From assembly GCF_003347515.1 (NCBI RefSeq), contig NZ_QEII01000272.1, forward strand, positions 103,927 to 167,926: a DNA stretch of 64,000 nucleotides, read 5' to 3'. Below the pieces are notes generated by a model that worked only from the letters and a program-made list of their open reading frames with translations, was not told where the DNA came from and did no database searches. Each line of letters starts with the position of its first letter. Within the stretch, counting starts at the first letter, position 1. Origin of the DNA: Rhodoferax ferrireducens. Its GTDB lineage: Bacteria > Pseudomonadota > Gammaproteobacteria > Burkholderiales > Burkholderiaceae_C. The position numbers and the translations under genes are program-made. Below, one piece after another: positions 9,401 to 18,129 of this stretch.

Positions 9401-9452
9401 GTTTTAATAGCTTCTAGCGCTCTGTTTACGAGGGCTAGCGGCATTTTTCATC
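9401..9452 (+). repeat. Interspersed repeat, copy A (intergenic)
   Basis: Core AATAGCTTCTAGCGC, then after about 8 bases GAGGGCTAGCGGC. It lies between the decarboxylase and fabI. It shares the pattern NATAGC-NNCTT-N-CGC, seven to eight variable bases, CGGGGGCTAGAGGCC with the five other copies in this window. Confidence 0.7.
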
Positions 9453-10245
9453 AAGAATTAGGCGATTCCACCACGGCCACGGCGGTCTGGCTGACGCCGC
9501 AGTCCACATAGGAAATCTGGCCGGTCACGCCGGAGGCCAGATCGCTCAGCAAAAAGGCGGCGACGTTGCCCACTTCTTCAATCGTCACATTGCGTTTGAG
9601 GGGCGACGCGTTGGCGGAGATGGCCAGCAGGCGGCTGAAGTCCTTGATGCCGCTGGCGGCCAGGGTCTTGATCGCGCCTGCGCTCAGGCCGTTAACGCGC
9701 ATGCCACGGGAACCAATGGCATCGGCCAGGTAACGCACCGACGATTCCAGCGAGGCCTTGGCCAGGCCCATGGTGTTGTAGCTCGGCACGACGCGCACGC
9801 CACCCAGGTAGGTCAGGGTGAGGAGGGAGGCCTTGTCGCTGAGGTAGGGCAGGGCCGCCTTGGCCATGGCGGGAAAGCTGTAGGCGCTGATGTCGTGGGC
9901 GATTCTGAAATTTTCGCGCGTCAGACCGTCCAGGAAATTGCCGGCAATGGCTTCGCGTGGCGCGTAACCAATGCTGTGAACAAAGCCGTCGAAGGTGGGC
10001 CAGTGCGCTGACAAGTCCGTGAACAGCTTTTCAATCTGCGCGTCGTCACCGACATCGCAGTCAAATATCAATTCCGAGCCGAAATCCGCGGCGAACTCGG
10101 TAATGCGTTCCTTGAAGCGCTCACCGACGTAGCTGAAGGCCAGCTCGGCACCTTGCTCGTGGCAAGCCTGCGCAATGCCGTAGGCAATGGAGCGTTTGGA
10201 CAAAACACCGGTTATCAGCAGTTTTTTTCCTGTCAGGAATCCCAT
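9451..10245 (-). CDS. fabI: Enoyl-[acyl-carrier-protein] reductase (NADH) FabI
   Basis: 264 residues. An N-terminal Rossmann motif with the FabI-type spacing (LITGVLSKRSIAYGIA) binds NADH. The catalytic pair Y156 and K163 sits in SYNTMGLAK, matching the Tyr-x6-Lys spacing that separates FabI from other short-chain dehydrogenases. It reduces trans-2-enoyl-ACP in the last step of each fatty-acid elongation cycle. It is the target of triclosan in susceptible bacteria. Convergent with the decarboxylase; single gene. Confidence 0.95.
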   Translation of the reverse strand: MGFLTGKKLLITGVLSKRSIAYGIAQACHEQGAELAFSYVGERFKERITEFAADFGSELIFDCDVGDDAQIEKLFTDLSAHWPTFDGFVHSIGYAPREAIAGNFLDGLTRENFRIAHDISAYSFPAMAKAALPYLSDKASLLTLTYLGGVRVVPSYNTMGLAKASLESSVRYLADAIGSRGMRVNGLSAGAIKTLAASGIKDFSRLLAISANASPLKRNVTIEEVGNVAAFLLSDLASGVTGQISYVDCGVSQTAVAVVESPNS

Positions 10246-10314
10246 ATCGTCTCTCTTTTATAAGCAGGTGGATCACCGCCTTATCGGCGGCGGAAGTTGA
10301 TGCAGAATTGTCGC

Positions 10315-12111
10315 ATGCGAAGTCTGCTATTTTTTCTGCTCTGGGGACTATCCGCTCCGTTATGGGCGGCGCATGGTTACGCCCTGTGGGGCGACGTGAA
10401 GTACCCGGCCAATTTTTCGCACTTCGACTACGTGAATCCCGATGCGCCCAAGGGAGGCGAATTGCGGCTGGTCAGCAATCTGCGGGTCTCTACTTTTGAC
10501 AAGTACAACCCCTTCACCATCAAAGGCACGTCGCCCGCCTATCTGGCAGATTTGATGTTCGATTCGCTGCTCACCGGCTCGCTGGATGAGACCGGCTCGG
10601 GCTACGGCCTGCTGGCCAATGATGTCGACGTGGCGACCGACGGCATGAGCGCCACCTTCCGCTTGGCACCGCAGGCGCGCTTTCACAATGGCGACCCGGT
10701 GCTGGCCGCCGACGTGAAATACAGCTTCGACACCTTGATGGGGCCCTACACCTCGCCCGCGTTCAAGACTCTGCTGGCCGATGTGGCGGGCCTGGATGTT
10801 GTGAACGAGCGAACCGTGCGCTACCGTTTCAAGAAGCCCAATCGCGAGCTCCCGCTCACCGTGGGCGGCCTGCCGGTTTTCAGCCGTCAGTGGGGCATGG
10901 AAAACGGCAAGCGCAAATCGTTTGACCAGGTGGTGACGGATATCCCGATTGGCAGCGGTCCCTACAAAATTGGCCCGGTTCGCTTCGGCAAGGACATCAC
11001 CTATGTGCGCGACCCCAACTACTGGGCGCGGGACCTGAATGTGAAGCGCGGCAGCAACAACTTTGAACGCATCACAGTCAAGATTTACAAGGACGGTACC
11101 GCCCGGCTGGAAGCCCTGAAGGCCGGTGAGTTCGACCTGATGCGGTTTTTTTCGGCCGGCGACTGGGCGCGGCGGGTCAATGGCAAGCGCTTTGACACCG
11201 GTGAGCTGGTCAAGAGCGAGTTCCAACACCGCTTGCCTTCGGGCTTCCAGAGTTACGTGATCAATACGCGGCGCGACAAGTTCAAGGATGTGCGCGTGCG
11301 TCAGGCGCTCGGGCTGGCGCTGGATTACGAGTGGATGAATCGCCAGATGTTTTACAAGGCCTACCAGCGGGTCAATGGTCTATTCGGCAACACCGATTGC
11401 CAGGCCACGGGCGTGCCCGGCCCGGAAGAGCTCGCCTTGATGGAGCCCTGGCGCAAAGACATTCCTTCCGCCGCATTTGGGCCGATGGCGGTGGCGCCGC
11501 GCACCGACGGCGACTCCTCGCTGCGGGCCAATCTGCGCCAGGCGCATGCCCTGTTGCAGGCCGCCGGCTGGACGGTACGCGACGGCGCCTTGCGCAATGC
11601 GCAGGGCCAGGCGTTCGAGATTGAGTACCTCGACAGCAATGAAGGCAGCGCGCGGGTGATCGCGCCCTGGGCGCGCAACCTCGAAAAACTCGGTATCCAG
11701 CTGCACTTTCGTCCAGTGGACTTCGCCCTGTACCAGCAACGCCTGCAAAAATTCGAGTTCGACATCACCTCGCTGGCCTACGGTGGCACGCATAACCCGG
11801 GGCAGGAATACGCTGACATCTTTGGTTCGGCAGCGGCAGATATTGAAGACTCCGGCAACCTGGCGGGCGTGAAAAACCGGGCCATCGATGCCTTGATCGG
11901 CAAGATAACCGGCGCCAAAACCAAGGCCGAGCTGTTACCGGCCTGCCGCGCGCTGGAGCGGGTTATCGCCCACAGCCACCTGCTGATTCCCCAATGGACG
12001 GCCGGCACCCACCGTATCGTCTACAACAGCTGGCACCTGCAAAAGCCCGCGACCGTGCCGCCTTACGCGCAGGGCGAGGGTTGGGCGATTGACACCTGGT
12101 GGGCCAAATAA
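10315..12111 (+). CDS. yejA: Peptide ABC transporter substrate-binding protein (YejA-like)
   Basis: 598 residues from ATG 10315; 10297 is an alternative start. The signal peptide (MRSLLFFLLWGLSAPLWA) ends near residue 18, so the protein is periplasmic. The mature protein opens HGYALWGDVKYPANF and has the SBP_bac_5 fold with FRLAPQARFHNGDPV and the YVRDPNYWARDLN segment. It heads a four-gene operon with two permeases and a double ATPase in the yejABEF order. The E. coli homologue imports oligopeptides including microcin C. Confidence 0.88.
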   Translation: MRSLLFFLLWGLSAPLWAAHGYALWGDVKYPANFSHFDYVNPDAPKGGELRLVSNLRVSTFDKYNPFTIKGTSPAYLADLMFDSLLTGSLDETGSGYGLLANDVDVATDGMSATFRLAPQARFHNGDPVLAADVKYSFDTLMGPYTSPAFKTLLADVAGLDVVNERTVRYRFKKPNRELPLTVGGLPVFSRQWGMENGKRKSFDQVVTDIPIGSGPYKIGPVRFGKDITYVRDPNYWARDLNVKRGSNNFERITVKIYKDGTARLEALKAGEFDLMRFFSAGDWARRVNGKRFDTGELVKSEFQHRLPSGFQSYVINTRRDKFKDVRVRQALGLALDYEWMNRQMFYKAYQRVNGLFGNTDCQATGVPGPEELALMEPWRKDIPSAAFGPMAVAPRTDGDSSLRANLRQAHALLQAAGWTVRDGALRNAQGQAFEIEYLDSNEGSARVIAPWARNLEKLGIQLHFRPVDFALYQQRLQKFEFDITSLAYGGTHNPGQEYADIFGSAAADIEDSGNLAGVKNRAIDALIGKITGAKTKAELLPACRALERVIAHSHLLIPQWTAGTHRIVYNSWHLQKPATVPPYAQGEGWAIDTWWAK

Positions 12112-12114
12112 ATC

Positions 12115-13143
12115 ATGCTGAGCTATATCCTCAAACGACTGTTGCTGATGGTGCCCACGTTGCTGGGCGTGTTGCTGCTCACCTTTGTCGTGGTCCAGTT
12201 CGTGCCCGGTGGCCCGGTGGAGCAGTACCTGGCCGAGGCCAAGGCCGGTGCCGGCAGGAGCGCCGAGGGCGGTGGCCTGAGCTACCGGGGCGCACAAGGC
12301 GTGGACCCGAAACGACTGGAGCAGATCAAGGCCTTGTATGGTTTTGACAAACCGGCCCACGAGCGTTTCTTTCAAATGCTCGGGCAGTTCGCCCGCTTTG
12401 ACCTGGGCAAAAGCTTTTTCCAAAACAAGGATGTTTCACAGCTGCTGTGGGAGAAGTTGCCGGTCTCCATCAGCCTGGGACTGTGGACGTTTTTCATCAG
12501 TTACCTGATTGCCGTGCCGCTGGGCGTGGCCAAGGCGGTGCGGGCCGGGTCGCGCTTTGACTTCGTCACGACCTTGCTGGTGCTGGTGGGCTATGCCATT
12601 CCCGGCTTCGTGCTGGGCGTTGCCTTGCTGGTCATCTTTGGCGGGCAGTTGCAGTGGTTCCCCTTGCGGGGTTTGACCTCCAGCAATTGGGACGAGTTGA
12701 GCTGGGGCGCCCGCATCGTGGATTACCTCTGGCACATCGCCATGCCGGTGACGGCCATGGTGCTGGGCAGTTTTGCCGTGACCGCCATGCTGACCAAGAA
12801 CGCATTTCTGGAAGAGATTCGCAAACAATACGTGGTGACGGCGCGGGCCAAAGGGCTGGATGAGCGCCAGGTGCTGTGGAAGCATGTGTTTCGCAATGCG
12901 CTGATTCCGATCATCACGGGTTTTCCGGCCGCGTTTATTGGTGCATTTTTTACCGGCTCGCTGTTGATCGAGACGCTGTTTTCGCTCGACGGGCTTGGAC
13001 TGCTGAGCTACGAGAGCGTGATCCGGCGTGATTACCCGGTGGTGCTGGGCACCTTGTATTTCTTTACGCTGATCGGCCTGGTCACCAAGCTGATTTCCGA
13101 CTTGTCCTATGTCTGGGTGGATCCGCGTGTCAAGTTTGATTAA
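12115..13143 (+). CDS. yejB: Peptide ABC transporter permease (YejB-like)
   Basis: 342 residues starting 3 bp after the yejA stop. Six membrane segments are expected: the first is the N-terminal helix (LLLMVPTLLGVLLLTFVVVQ), and a large periplasmic loop follows at about 35-90. The cytoplasmic EAA-like loop KQYVVTARAKGLDERQVLWK (about residues 237-256) contacts the ATPase. It pairs with YejE to form the inner-membrane channel. Confidence 0.9.
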   Translation: MLSYILKRLLLMVPTLLGVLLLTFVVVQFVPGGPVEQYLAEAKAGAGRSAEGGGLSYRGAQGVDPKRLEQIKALYGFDKPAHERFFQMLGQFARFDLGKSFFQNKDVSQLLWEKLPVSISLGLWTFFISYLIAVPLGVAKAVRAGSRFDFVTTLLVLVGYAIPGFVLGVALLVIFGGQLQWFPLRGLTSSNWDELSWGARIVDYLWHIAMPVTAMVLGSFAVTAMLTKNAFLEEIRKQYVVTARAKGLDERQVLWKHVFRNALIPIITGFPAAFIGAFFTGSLLIETLFSLDGLGLLSYESVIRRDYPVVLGTLYFFTLIGLVTKLISDLSYVWVDPRVKFD

Positions 13144-14182
13144 GCCCCCCGAAGGGGCGTCTCCATCGCCCGGCCGCCGGGCTTGGATGCGCTTCAAGCG
13201 CAACCGGTTGGGTTATTGGAGCCTGCTGGCCTTTTGCACGCTGGTTGTGCTGAGCCTGTTTGCGGAACTCATCTCGAACGACCGTCCGCTGCTGGTGCGC
13301 TACCAGGGCACGACTTACTTCCCGATGCTCAAGGACTATTCGGAAAAGACTTTTGGGGGTGACTTCGACACCGCAGCCGATTATCTGGACCCCTACATCC
13401 GCGAGCGCCTGTCCAGGGACGACAACTGGGCGCTGTTTGCCCCCAACCCCTACGGCCCGAAAACCCTGAACTATTTTGCCAAGGAGCCGAATCCGTCGGG
13501 CCCCAGCCGCGACAACTGGTTTGGCACGGATGACCGCGGCCGCGACTTGTTGGCGCAACTTATTTACGGTTTTCGCATTAGTGTGCTGTTTGCGTTGGCG
13601 CTCACCGCCACCGGCGTGCTGCTTGGCGTGATGACAGGGGCGGTGCAGGGTTTTTTCGGTGGCAAGACGGACCTGGCCTTTCAGCGCTTCATCGAAATCT
13701 GGAGTTCCATGCCCGAGCTTTACCTGCTCATCATCTTCAGCGCGGTGTTCGCGCCCAGCCTGGCCCTGTTGTTGATCTTGTTGAGCCTGTTTGGCTGGAT
13801 GGGTTTATCGGACTATGTACGCGCTGAATTCCTGCGCAACCGGCAACTCGATTTCGTGCGTGCGGCGCGGGCGCTGGGGGTGAGCAACTGGCAGATCATC
13901 GTGCGCCACTTGCTGCCCAACAGCCTGACTCCGGTGGTCACGTTTTTGCCCTTTCGCATGAGCGGGGCCATTCTGGCGCTGACCTCGCTGGATTTTCTGG
14001 GTTTGGGGGTTCCGCCCGGTACGCCGTCTCTTGGGGAACTGCTGTCCCAGGGTAAAAACAATATTGACGCCTGGTGGATATCGCTTTCCACGTTTGGCGT
14101 ACTGGTGCTTACCTTGCTGTTGTTGACCTTCATGGGCGACGCCCTGCGCGACGCGCTGGATCCGCGGAAGGCAGAACAATGA
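13109..14182 (+). CDS. yejE: Peptide ABC transporter permease (YejE-like)
   Basis: 357 residues if translation starts at ATG 13109, which overlaps the yejB end by 35 bp. GTG 13127 gives a slightly shorter protein and a more usual overlap, so the start is uncertain. The protein has an N-terminal helix ([20 protein letters not shown]), a long extracytoplasmic insert (about 50-135) and five further helices. The EAA loop reads [19 protein letters not shown]. DppC/OppC-type permeases share this layout. Confidence 0.88.
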   Translation: MSGWIRVSSLIKPPEGASPSPGRRAWMRFKRNRLGYWSLLAFCTLVVLSLFAELISNDRPLLVRYQGTTYFPMLKDYSEKTFGGDFDTAADYLDPYIRERLSRDDNWALFAPNPYGPKTLNYFAKEPNPSGPSRDNWFGTDDRGRDLLAQLIYGFRISVLFALALTATGVLLGVMTGAVQGFFGGKTDLAFQRFIEIWSSMPELYLLIIFSAVFAPSLALLLILLSLFGWMGLSDYVRAEFLRNRQLDFVRAARALGVSNWQIIVRHLLPNSLTPVVTFLPFRMSGAILALTSLDFLGLGVPPGTPSLGELLSQGKNNIDAWWISLSTFGVLVLTLLLLTFMGDALRDALDPRKAEQ

Positions 14183-15849
14183 CGGCCCCCATGCGTGGCG
14201 TGCGGCTCCCCAATGTAGGCCAAACACTTGGGGGCGGCCCGTCGTCGTCTGATCCATTGCTTATCGTCGCGGACTTGCGTATCTCGTTTGCCGGCAGGGA
14301 CGTGGTGCATGGCATCAATTTCTCCATCGCACCCGGTGAAAAACTGGCGTTGGTGGGCGAGTCGGGCTCTGGAAAGACGGTGACCGCGCTGAGCCTCTTG
14401 CGCCTGGTGCAGAACGCTACCCTCAGCGGCCGGGCCGTGTTCATGGGGCGTGACCTCCTGTCGATTCCAGAGCGCGAGTTGCGCGGCCTGCGCGGGCAAG
14501 ACATTGCCATGATCTTCCAGGAACCCATGACGGCACTCAACCCGCTGTTCACGGTGGGCGATCAAATTGCCGAAGTTTTAGAGCTGAAACAGGGCCTGGC
14601 CCGCTCGCACTGTGCGCAAGAGGCTATTAGATTAATAGCGGAAACCGGTATCACCGAGCCTGAGCGGCGTGTCAAAGCGTATCCGCATCAACTCAGCGGT
14701 GGCCAGCGTCAGCGCGCCATGATTGCCATGGCCTTGGCCTGCCAGCCCAAATTACTGCTGGCGGACGAGCCCACGACCGCGCTGGATGTGACCCTGCGTG
14801 GGCAAATACTGGACTTGCTGGCCAGTTTTCAGAAAAAAAATGGCATGGCCGTGCTTATGATCACCCATGACTTGAACCTGGTGCGACGCTTTGCCGATCG
14901 CGTCATCGTGATGGAAAACGGCCATATCGTGGAGCAGGGTGCGGTGGCCGAGGTTTTTGCCCATCCGCAACACAGTTACACGCGCCGCCTGATTGACAGC
15001 AAGCCGGTGCGCGATGTGGCAGAGGGCGAGCTTGATGCTGGCGCGCAACCCGTCATGCAGGCGCGCGCACTGCGGGTGGCCTATCCCACGCCTCGGCCGG
15101 GTTTCAAGGGCTGGTTCAGCCACGGGGAGTTCGTCGCGGTGCAGGGTGCTGACTTCCAGCTCCAGGCAGGGCAGACCCTGGGCGTGATGGGCGAATCAGG
15201 GTCGGGCAAATCCACGCTGGCGCTGGCCGCCTTAGGGTTGTTGCCTTTTACAGGTGAAATGCAGGTCACAGGACAGGCTTGGGGTCTCAGCGCGGCGCAT
15301 AACAAATCCATGCGGCGCGTGGTCCAGGTCGTGTTTCAAGATCCATTTTCGTCCCTGTCGCCGCGTCTGACCGTGGAGGAAATTGTGGGCGAGGGATTGC
15401 TGGTGCATGAACCAGGTCTGTCGCAGGCGCAGCGCCGCGCGCGGGTGTTGCAGGCGCTGCTTGACGTCGGCATGGGTGTTGGCCTGGATGAGGCCCGGTT
15501 TTCGAGCCTGATCCAGCGTTACCCCCATGAATTTTCGGGCGGACAGCGCCAGCGTCTGGCCATTGCCCGGGCGCTCATCGTCCAGCCCCGGATACTGGTA
15601 CTGGACGAGCCGACCAGTGCGCTGGATGTCACGATCCAGAAGCAGGTGCTACAGCTGCTGCAGCGCCTGCAGCGGGAACGTGGCTTGAGTTATCTGCTCA
15701 TCACCCACGATGTGGACGTTATTCGGGCCATGGCCCATCACATCGTGGTCATGAAAGACGGTCATTTTGTGGAGACCGGGCAAGCCGCGGAGCTTCTGGC
15801 TGCGCCCAAGCACAAATACACCCGAACGCTGCTGGCGGCCGCTGGATAA
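14179..15849 (+). CDS. yejF: Peptide ABC transporter, double ATP-binding protein (YejF-like)
   Basis: 556 residues from ATG 14179, overlapping the yejE stop as ATGA. Two complete ABC domains are fused. The first has GESGSGKT, signature LSGGQRQR and Walker [13 protein letters not shown]; the second has GESGSGKS, signature FSGGQRQR and [10 protein letters not shown]. It powers peptide import through YejB/YejE. The first domain contains a copy of the interspersed repeat between its Q-loop and signature. The gene ends the operon. Confidence 0.9.
   Translation: MTAPMRGVRLPNVGQTLGGGPSSSDPLLIVADLRISFAGRDVVHGINFSIAPGEKLALVGESGSGKTVTALSLLRLVQNATLSGRAVFMGRDLLSIPERELRGLRGQDIAMIFQEPMTALNPLFTVGDQIAEVLELKQGLARSHCAQEAIRLIAETGITEPERRVKAYPHQLSGGQRQRAMIAMALACQPKLLLADEPTTALDVTLRGQILDLLASFQKKNGMAVLMITHDLNLVRRFADRVIVMENGHIVEQGAVAEVFAHPQHSYTRRLIDSKPVRDVAEGELDAGAQPVMQARALRVAYPTPRPGFKGWFSHGEFVAVQGADFQLQAGQTLGVMGESGSGKSTLALAALGLLPFTGEMQVTGQAWGLSAAHNKSMRRVVQVVFQDPFSSLSPRLTVEEIVGEGLLVHEPGLSQAQRRARVLQALLDVGMGVGLDEARFSSLIQRYPHEFSGGQRQRLAIARALIVQPRILVLDEPTSALDVTIQKQVLQLLQRLQRERGLSYLLITHDVDVIRAMAHHIVVMKDGHFVETGQAAELLAAPKHKYTRTLLAAAG
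14581..14638 (-). repeat. Interspersed repeat, copy E (inside yejF)
   Basis: Read on the minus strand: AATAGCCTCTTGCGC, spacer, GAGCGGGCCAGGCCC, then GTTTCAGCTC, which matches copy D. It encodes the [20 protein letters not shown] region of YejF without breaking the frame. Confidence 0.6.
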
Positions 15850-15886
15850 ATCCTTAGGAATCAAGGCACTTAAGCCAGTTTTGGGA

Positions 15887-15938
15887 TACAATCCAAAGCT
15901 CACGACCAAACGGGCGGGTATCTACCGCCCGTTTTTTT
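15887..15938 (+). promoter_or_regulatory. Promoter and short terminator-like leader of the rimP operon
   Basis: A TACAAT -10-like box (15887-15892) is followed within about 20 bp by a GC stem, CGGGCGG (15911-15917) against CCGCCCG (15925-15931), and eight T. The -35 is weak. A hairpin with T-run this close to the presumed transcript start would terminate most transcripts before rimP. This suggests attenuation of the nusA-infB operon. Alternatively it is a terminator for yejF. Confidence 0.5.
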
Positions 15939-15983
15939 TGGTCGATTGTTTTTGAACGTTTTTTGAATTGCATCTGAACACAC

Positions 15984-16586
15984 GTGGCACTGAAAGAAAT
16001 TGTTGAGCAAACCGTGGCCGGTCTGGGCTACGACCTGGTGGAAACCGAGCGTTCTGCCGCTGGGTTGCTGCGCATCACGATTGACCTACCTTGGACGCCG
16101 CAGGCCGAAGGTGCCGGTGCCGAGCAATTCGTGACGGTTGAAGACTGCGAGAAGGTCACCCGCCAGTTGCTGTTTGCGCTGGAGGTGGATGGTGTTGAGT
16201 ACAAGCGGCTTGAGGTGTCCTCGCCGGGTATTGATCGCCCCTTGCGCCATGAAAAAGATTTTGAACGTTTTGTAGGGCGCGAGATTGATGTCACGCTGAA
16301 GGCGCCCATTGGTGCGGCGGCGGCAGGTCAAGTCAGTGCCACGCGGAAAAAGTTTCGCGGCACGCTGGAGCGTACCCAAGTTGAGGGTGGGGCGTTGGGC
16401 TGGCAAATCGTCTGGAGCGATGCGCCGGTGGGCAAGCCGGGTCAAAAAATAAGCAAGAAGCGGCTACCGGCGCCGGTACAGGCTCTGGGGTTTGCGTTGG
16501 ATGAGCTGCGCGAGGCGCGACTGGCACCCATCGTCAGCTTCAAAGGTCGTGGCACCAAGCCCGACTCAGAAACAAATTTGGATTGA
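15984..16586 (+). CDS. rimP: Ribosome maturation factor RimP
   Basis: 200 residues from GTG 15984 ([20 protein letters not shown]). It has an N-terminal alpha/beta domain with the family stretch [13 protein letters not shown] (about residues 74-86) and a C-terminal SH3-like barrel. It assists 30S subunit assembly. The protein is longer than E. coli RimP (about 150) because of inserts near residues 35-45 and 110-150. First gene of the rimP-nusA-infB-rbfA-truB cluster. Confidence 0.93.
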   Translation: MALKEIVEQTVAGLGYDLVETERSAAGLLRITIDLPWTPQAEGAGAEQFVTVEDCEKVTRQLLFALEVDGVEYKRLEVSSPGIDRPLRHEKDFERFVGREIDVTLKAPIGAAAAGQVSATRKKFRGTLERTQVEGGALGWQIVWSDAPVGKPGQKISKKRLPAPVQALGFALDELREARLAPIVSFKGRGTKPDSETNLD

Positions 16587-16608
16587 ATTGAAACAGGAGA
16601 GTTATGGC

Positions 16609-18105
16609 ATGAATCGCGAAATGTTAATGCTGGTAGAAGCCATCTCACGCGAAAAGAACGTGGAGCGTGATGTGGTGTTTGGCGCTGTCGAGGCAGCGCT
16701 GGCACAAGCGACGAAGAAGCTTTCCCAGGGCGATGTGGATATCCGCGTCGCCGTTGATCGCGACAGCGGTACCTACGAAACGTTTCGTCGCTGGCATGTG
16801 GTTCCGGACGAGGCTGGCCTGCAATTGCCGGACCAGGAAATCCTGTTGTTCGAAGCCAAAGAGCAGATCCCCGATATTGAGGTGGACGAGTACATCGAGG
16901 AAACGGTGGAATCCGTGCCGATTGGCCGTATTGGCGCCATGGCAGCCAAGCAGGTCATTTTGCAAAAAATTCGCGATGCCGAACGTGAGATGTTGCTCAA
17001 CGACTTCATGTCGCGCGGTGACAAGATTTTCGTCGGCACCGTCAAGCGCATGGACAAGGGTGACCTGATTGTCGAAAGCGGCCGTGTCGAAGGCCGTCTG
17101 CGCCGCAGCGAGATGATCCCGAAGGAAAATCTCCGCATGGGTGACCGCGTTCGCGCCATGATCATGGAAGTGGACTTGACCCTGCGCGGCGCGCCGATTA
17201 TTCTGTCGCGTTCGGCGCCTGAATTCATGATTGAGCTTTTCCGTCAGGAAGTGCCCGAGATTGAGCAGGGCCTGCTGGAGATCAAATCCTGCGCCCGTGA
17301 TGTCGGCTCCCGCGCCAAGATTGCCGTGTTGTCGCATGACAAACGGGTGGACCCCATCGGCACCTGTGTTGGTGTGCGTGGCACGCGTGTCAATGGCGTC
17401 ACCAACGAGCTGGCCGGTGAACGCGTGGACATTGTGCTGTGGAGCGAAGACCCCGCCCAGTTTGTGATTGGTGCCCTGGCCCCGGCCAACGTGACTTCCA
17501 TTGTGGTGGACGAAGAGCGTCACGCCATGGACGTGGTGGTGGACGAGGAAAACCTGGCCATCGCGATCGGTCGCGGCGGTCAGAACGTACGCCTGGCGTC
17601 GGAGCTGACCGGCTGGAAGATCAACATCCTGGATGCTGCTGAGTCGGCACAGAAGCAGGCCAGCGAGACAGATTCTGGCCGCAAGCTGTTCATGGAAAAG
17701 CTGGATGTGGACGAGGAAATCGCCGATCTGCTGATTGCAGAAGGCTTTACCAGTCTGGAGCAGGTGGCCTATGTGCCGCTGGAAGAAATGCTCGAGATCG
17801 AGAGCTTCGACGAAGACACGGCCAACGAACTGCGCACCCGCGCCAAAGACGCGTTGTTGACCATGGAAATTGCGCACGAAGAGAGTGTTGAAGAGGTTTC
17901 GCAGGATTTGCAAGACCTTGAAGGCCTCTCACCCGAACTGATCGGCAAACTGGCAGATGGCGGCGTTCACACGCTTGACGACCTGGCCGATTTGGCCGTT
18001 GACGAACTCACTGAAATCACCGGCCAGTCTGCGGACGAGGCCAAGACCTTGATCATGAAGGCGCGCGAACATTGGTTTACCAATGACGCCGCTTCTCAAG
18101 AGTAA
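16609..18105 (+). CDS. nusA: Transcription termination/antitermination factor NusA
   Basis: 498 residues from ATG 16609 behind AGGAGAG. Domains in order: N-terminal RNA-polymerase binding domain (1-125), S1 domain (about 135-200, [20 protein letters not shown]), two KH domains (about 230-345, [20 protein letters not shown]), then two helix-hairpin-helix-like acidic repeats (about 365-490). The double C-terminal repeat is typical of proteobacterial NusA and contacts the alpha subunit and N-type antiterminators. It regulates pausing, termination and antitermination. Confidence 0.96.
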   Translation: MNREMLMLVEAISREKNVERDVVFGAVEAALAQATKKLSQGDVDIRVAVDRDSGTYETFRRWHVVPDEAGLQLPDQEILLFEAKEQIPDIEVDEYIEETVESVPIGRIGAMAAKQVILQKIRDAEREMLLNDFMSRGDKIFVGTVKRMDKGDLIVESGRVEGRLRRSEMIPKENLRMGDRVRAMIMEVDLTLRGAPIILSRSAPEFMIELFRQEVPEIEQGLLEIKSCARDVGSRAKIAVLSHDKRVDPIGTCVGVRGTRVNGVTNELAGERVDIVLWSEDPAQFVIGALAPANVTSIVVDEERHAMDVVVDEENLAIAIGRGGQNVRLASELTGWKINILDAAESAQKQASETDSGRKLFMEKLDVDEEIADLLIAEGFTSLEQVAYVPLEEMLEIESFDEDTANELRTRAKDALLTMEIAHEESVEEVSQDLQDLEGLSPELIGKLADGGVHTLDDLADLAVDELTEITGQSADEAKTLIMKAREHWFTNDAASQE

Positions 18106-18129
18106 TGGTCATGAAAGGTTACACAACAA

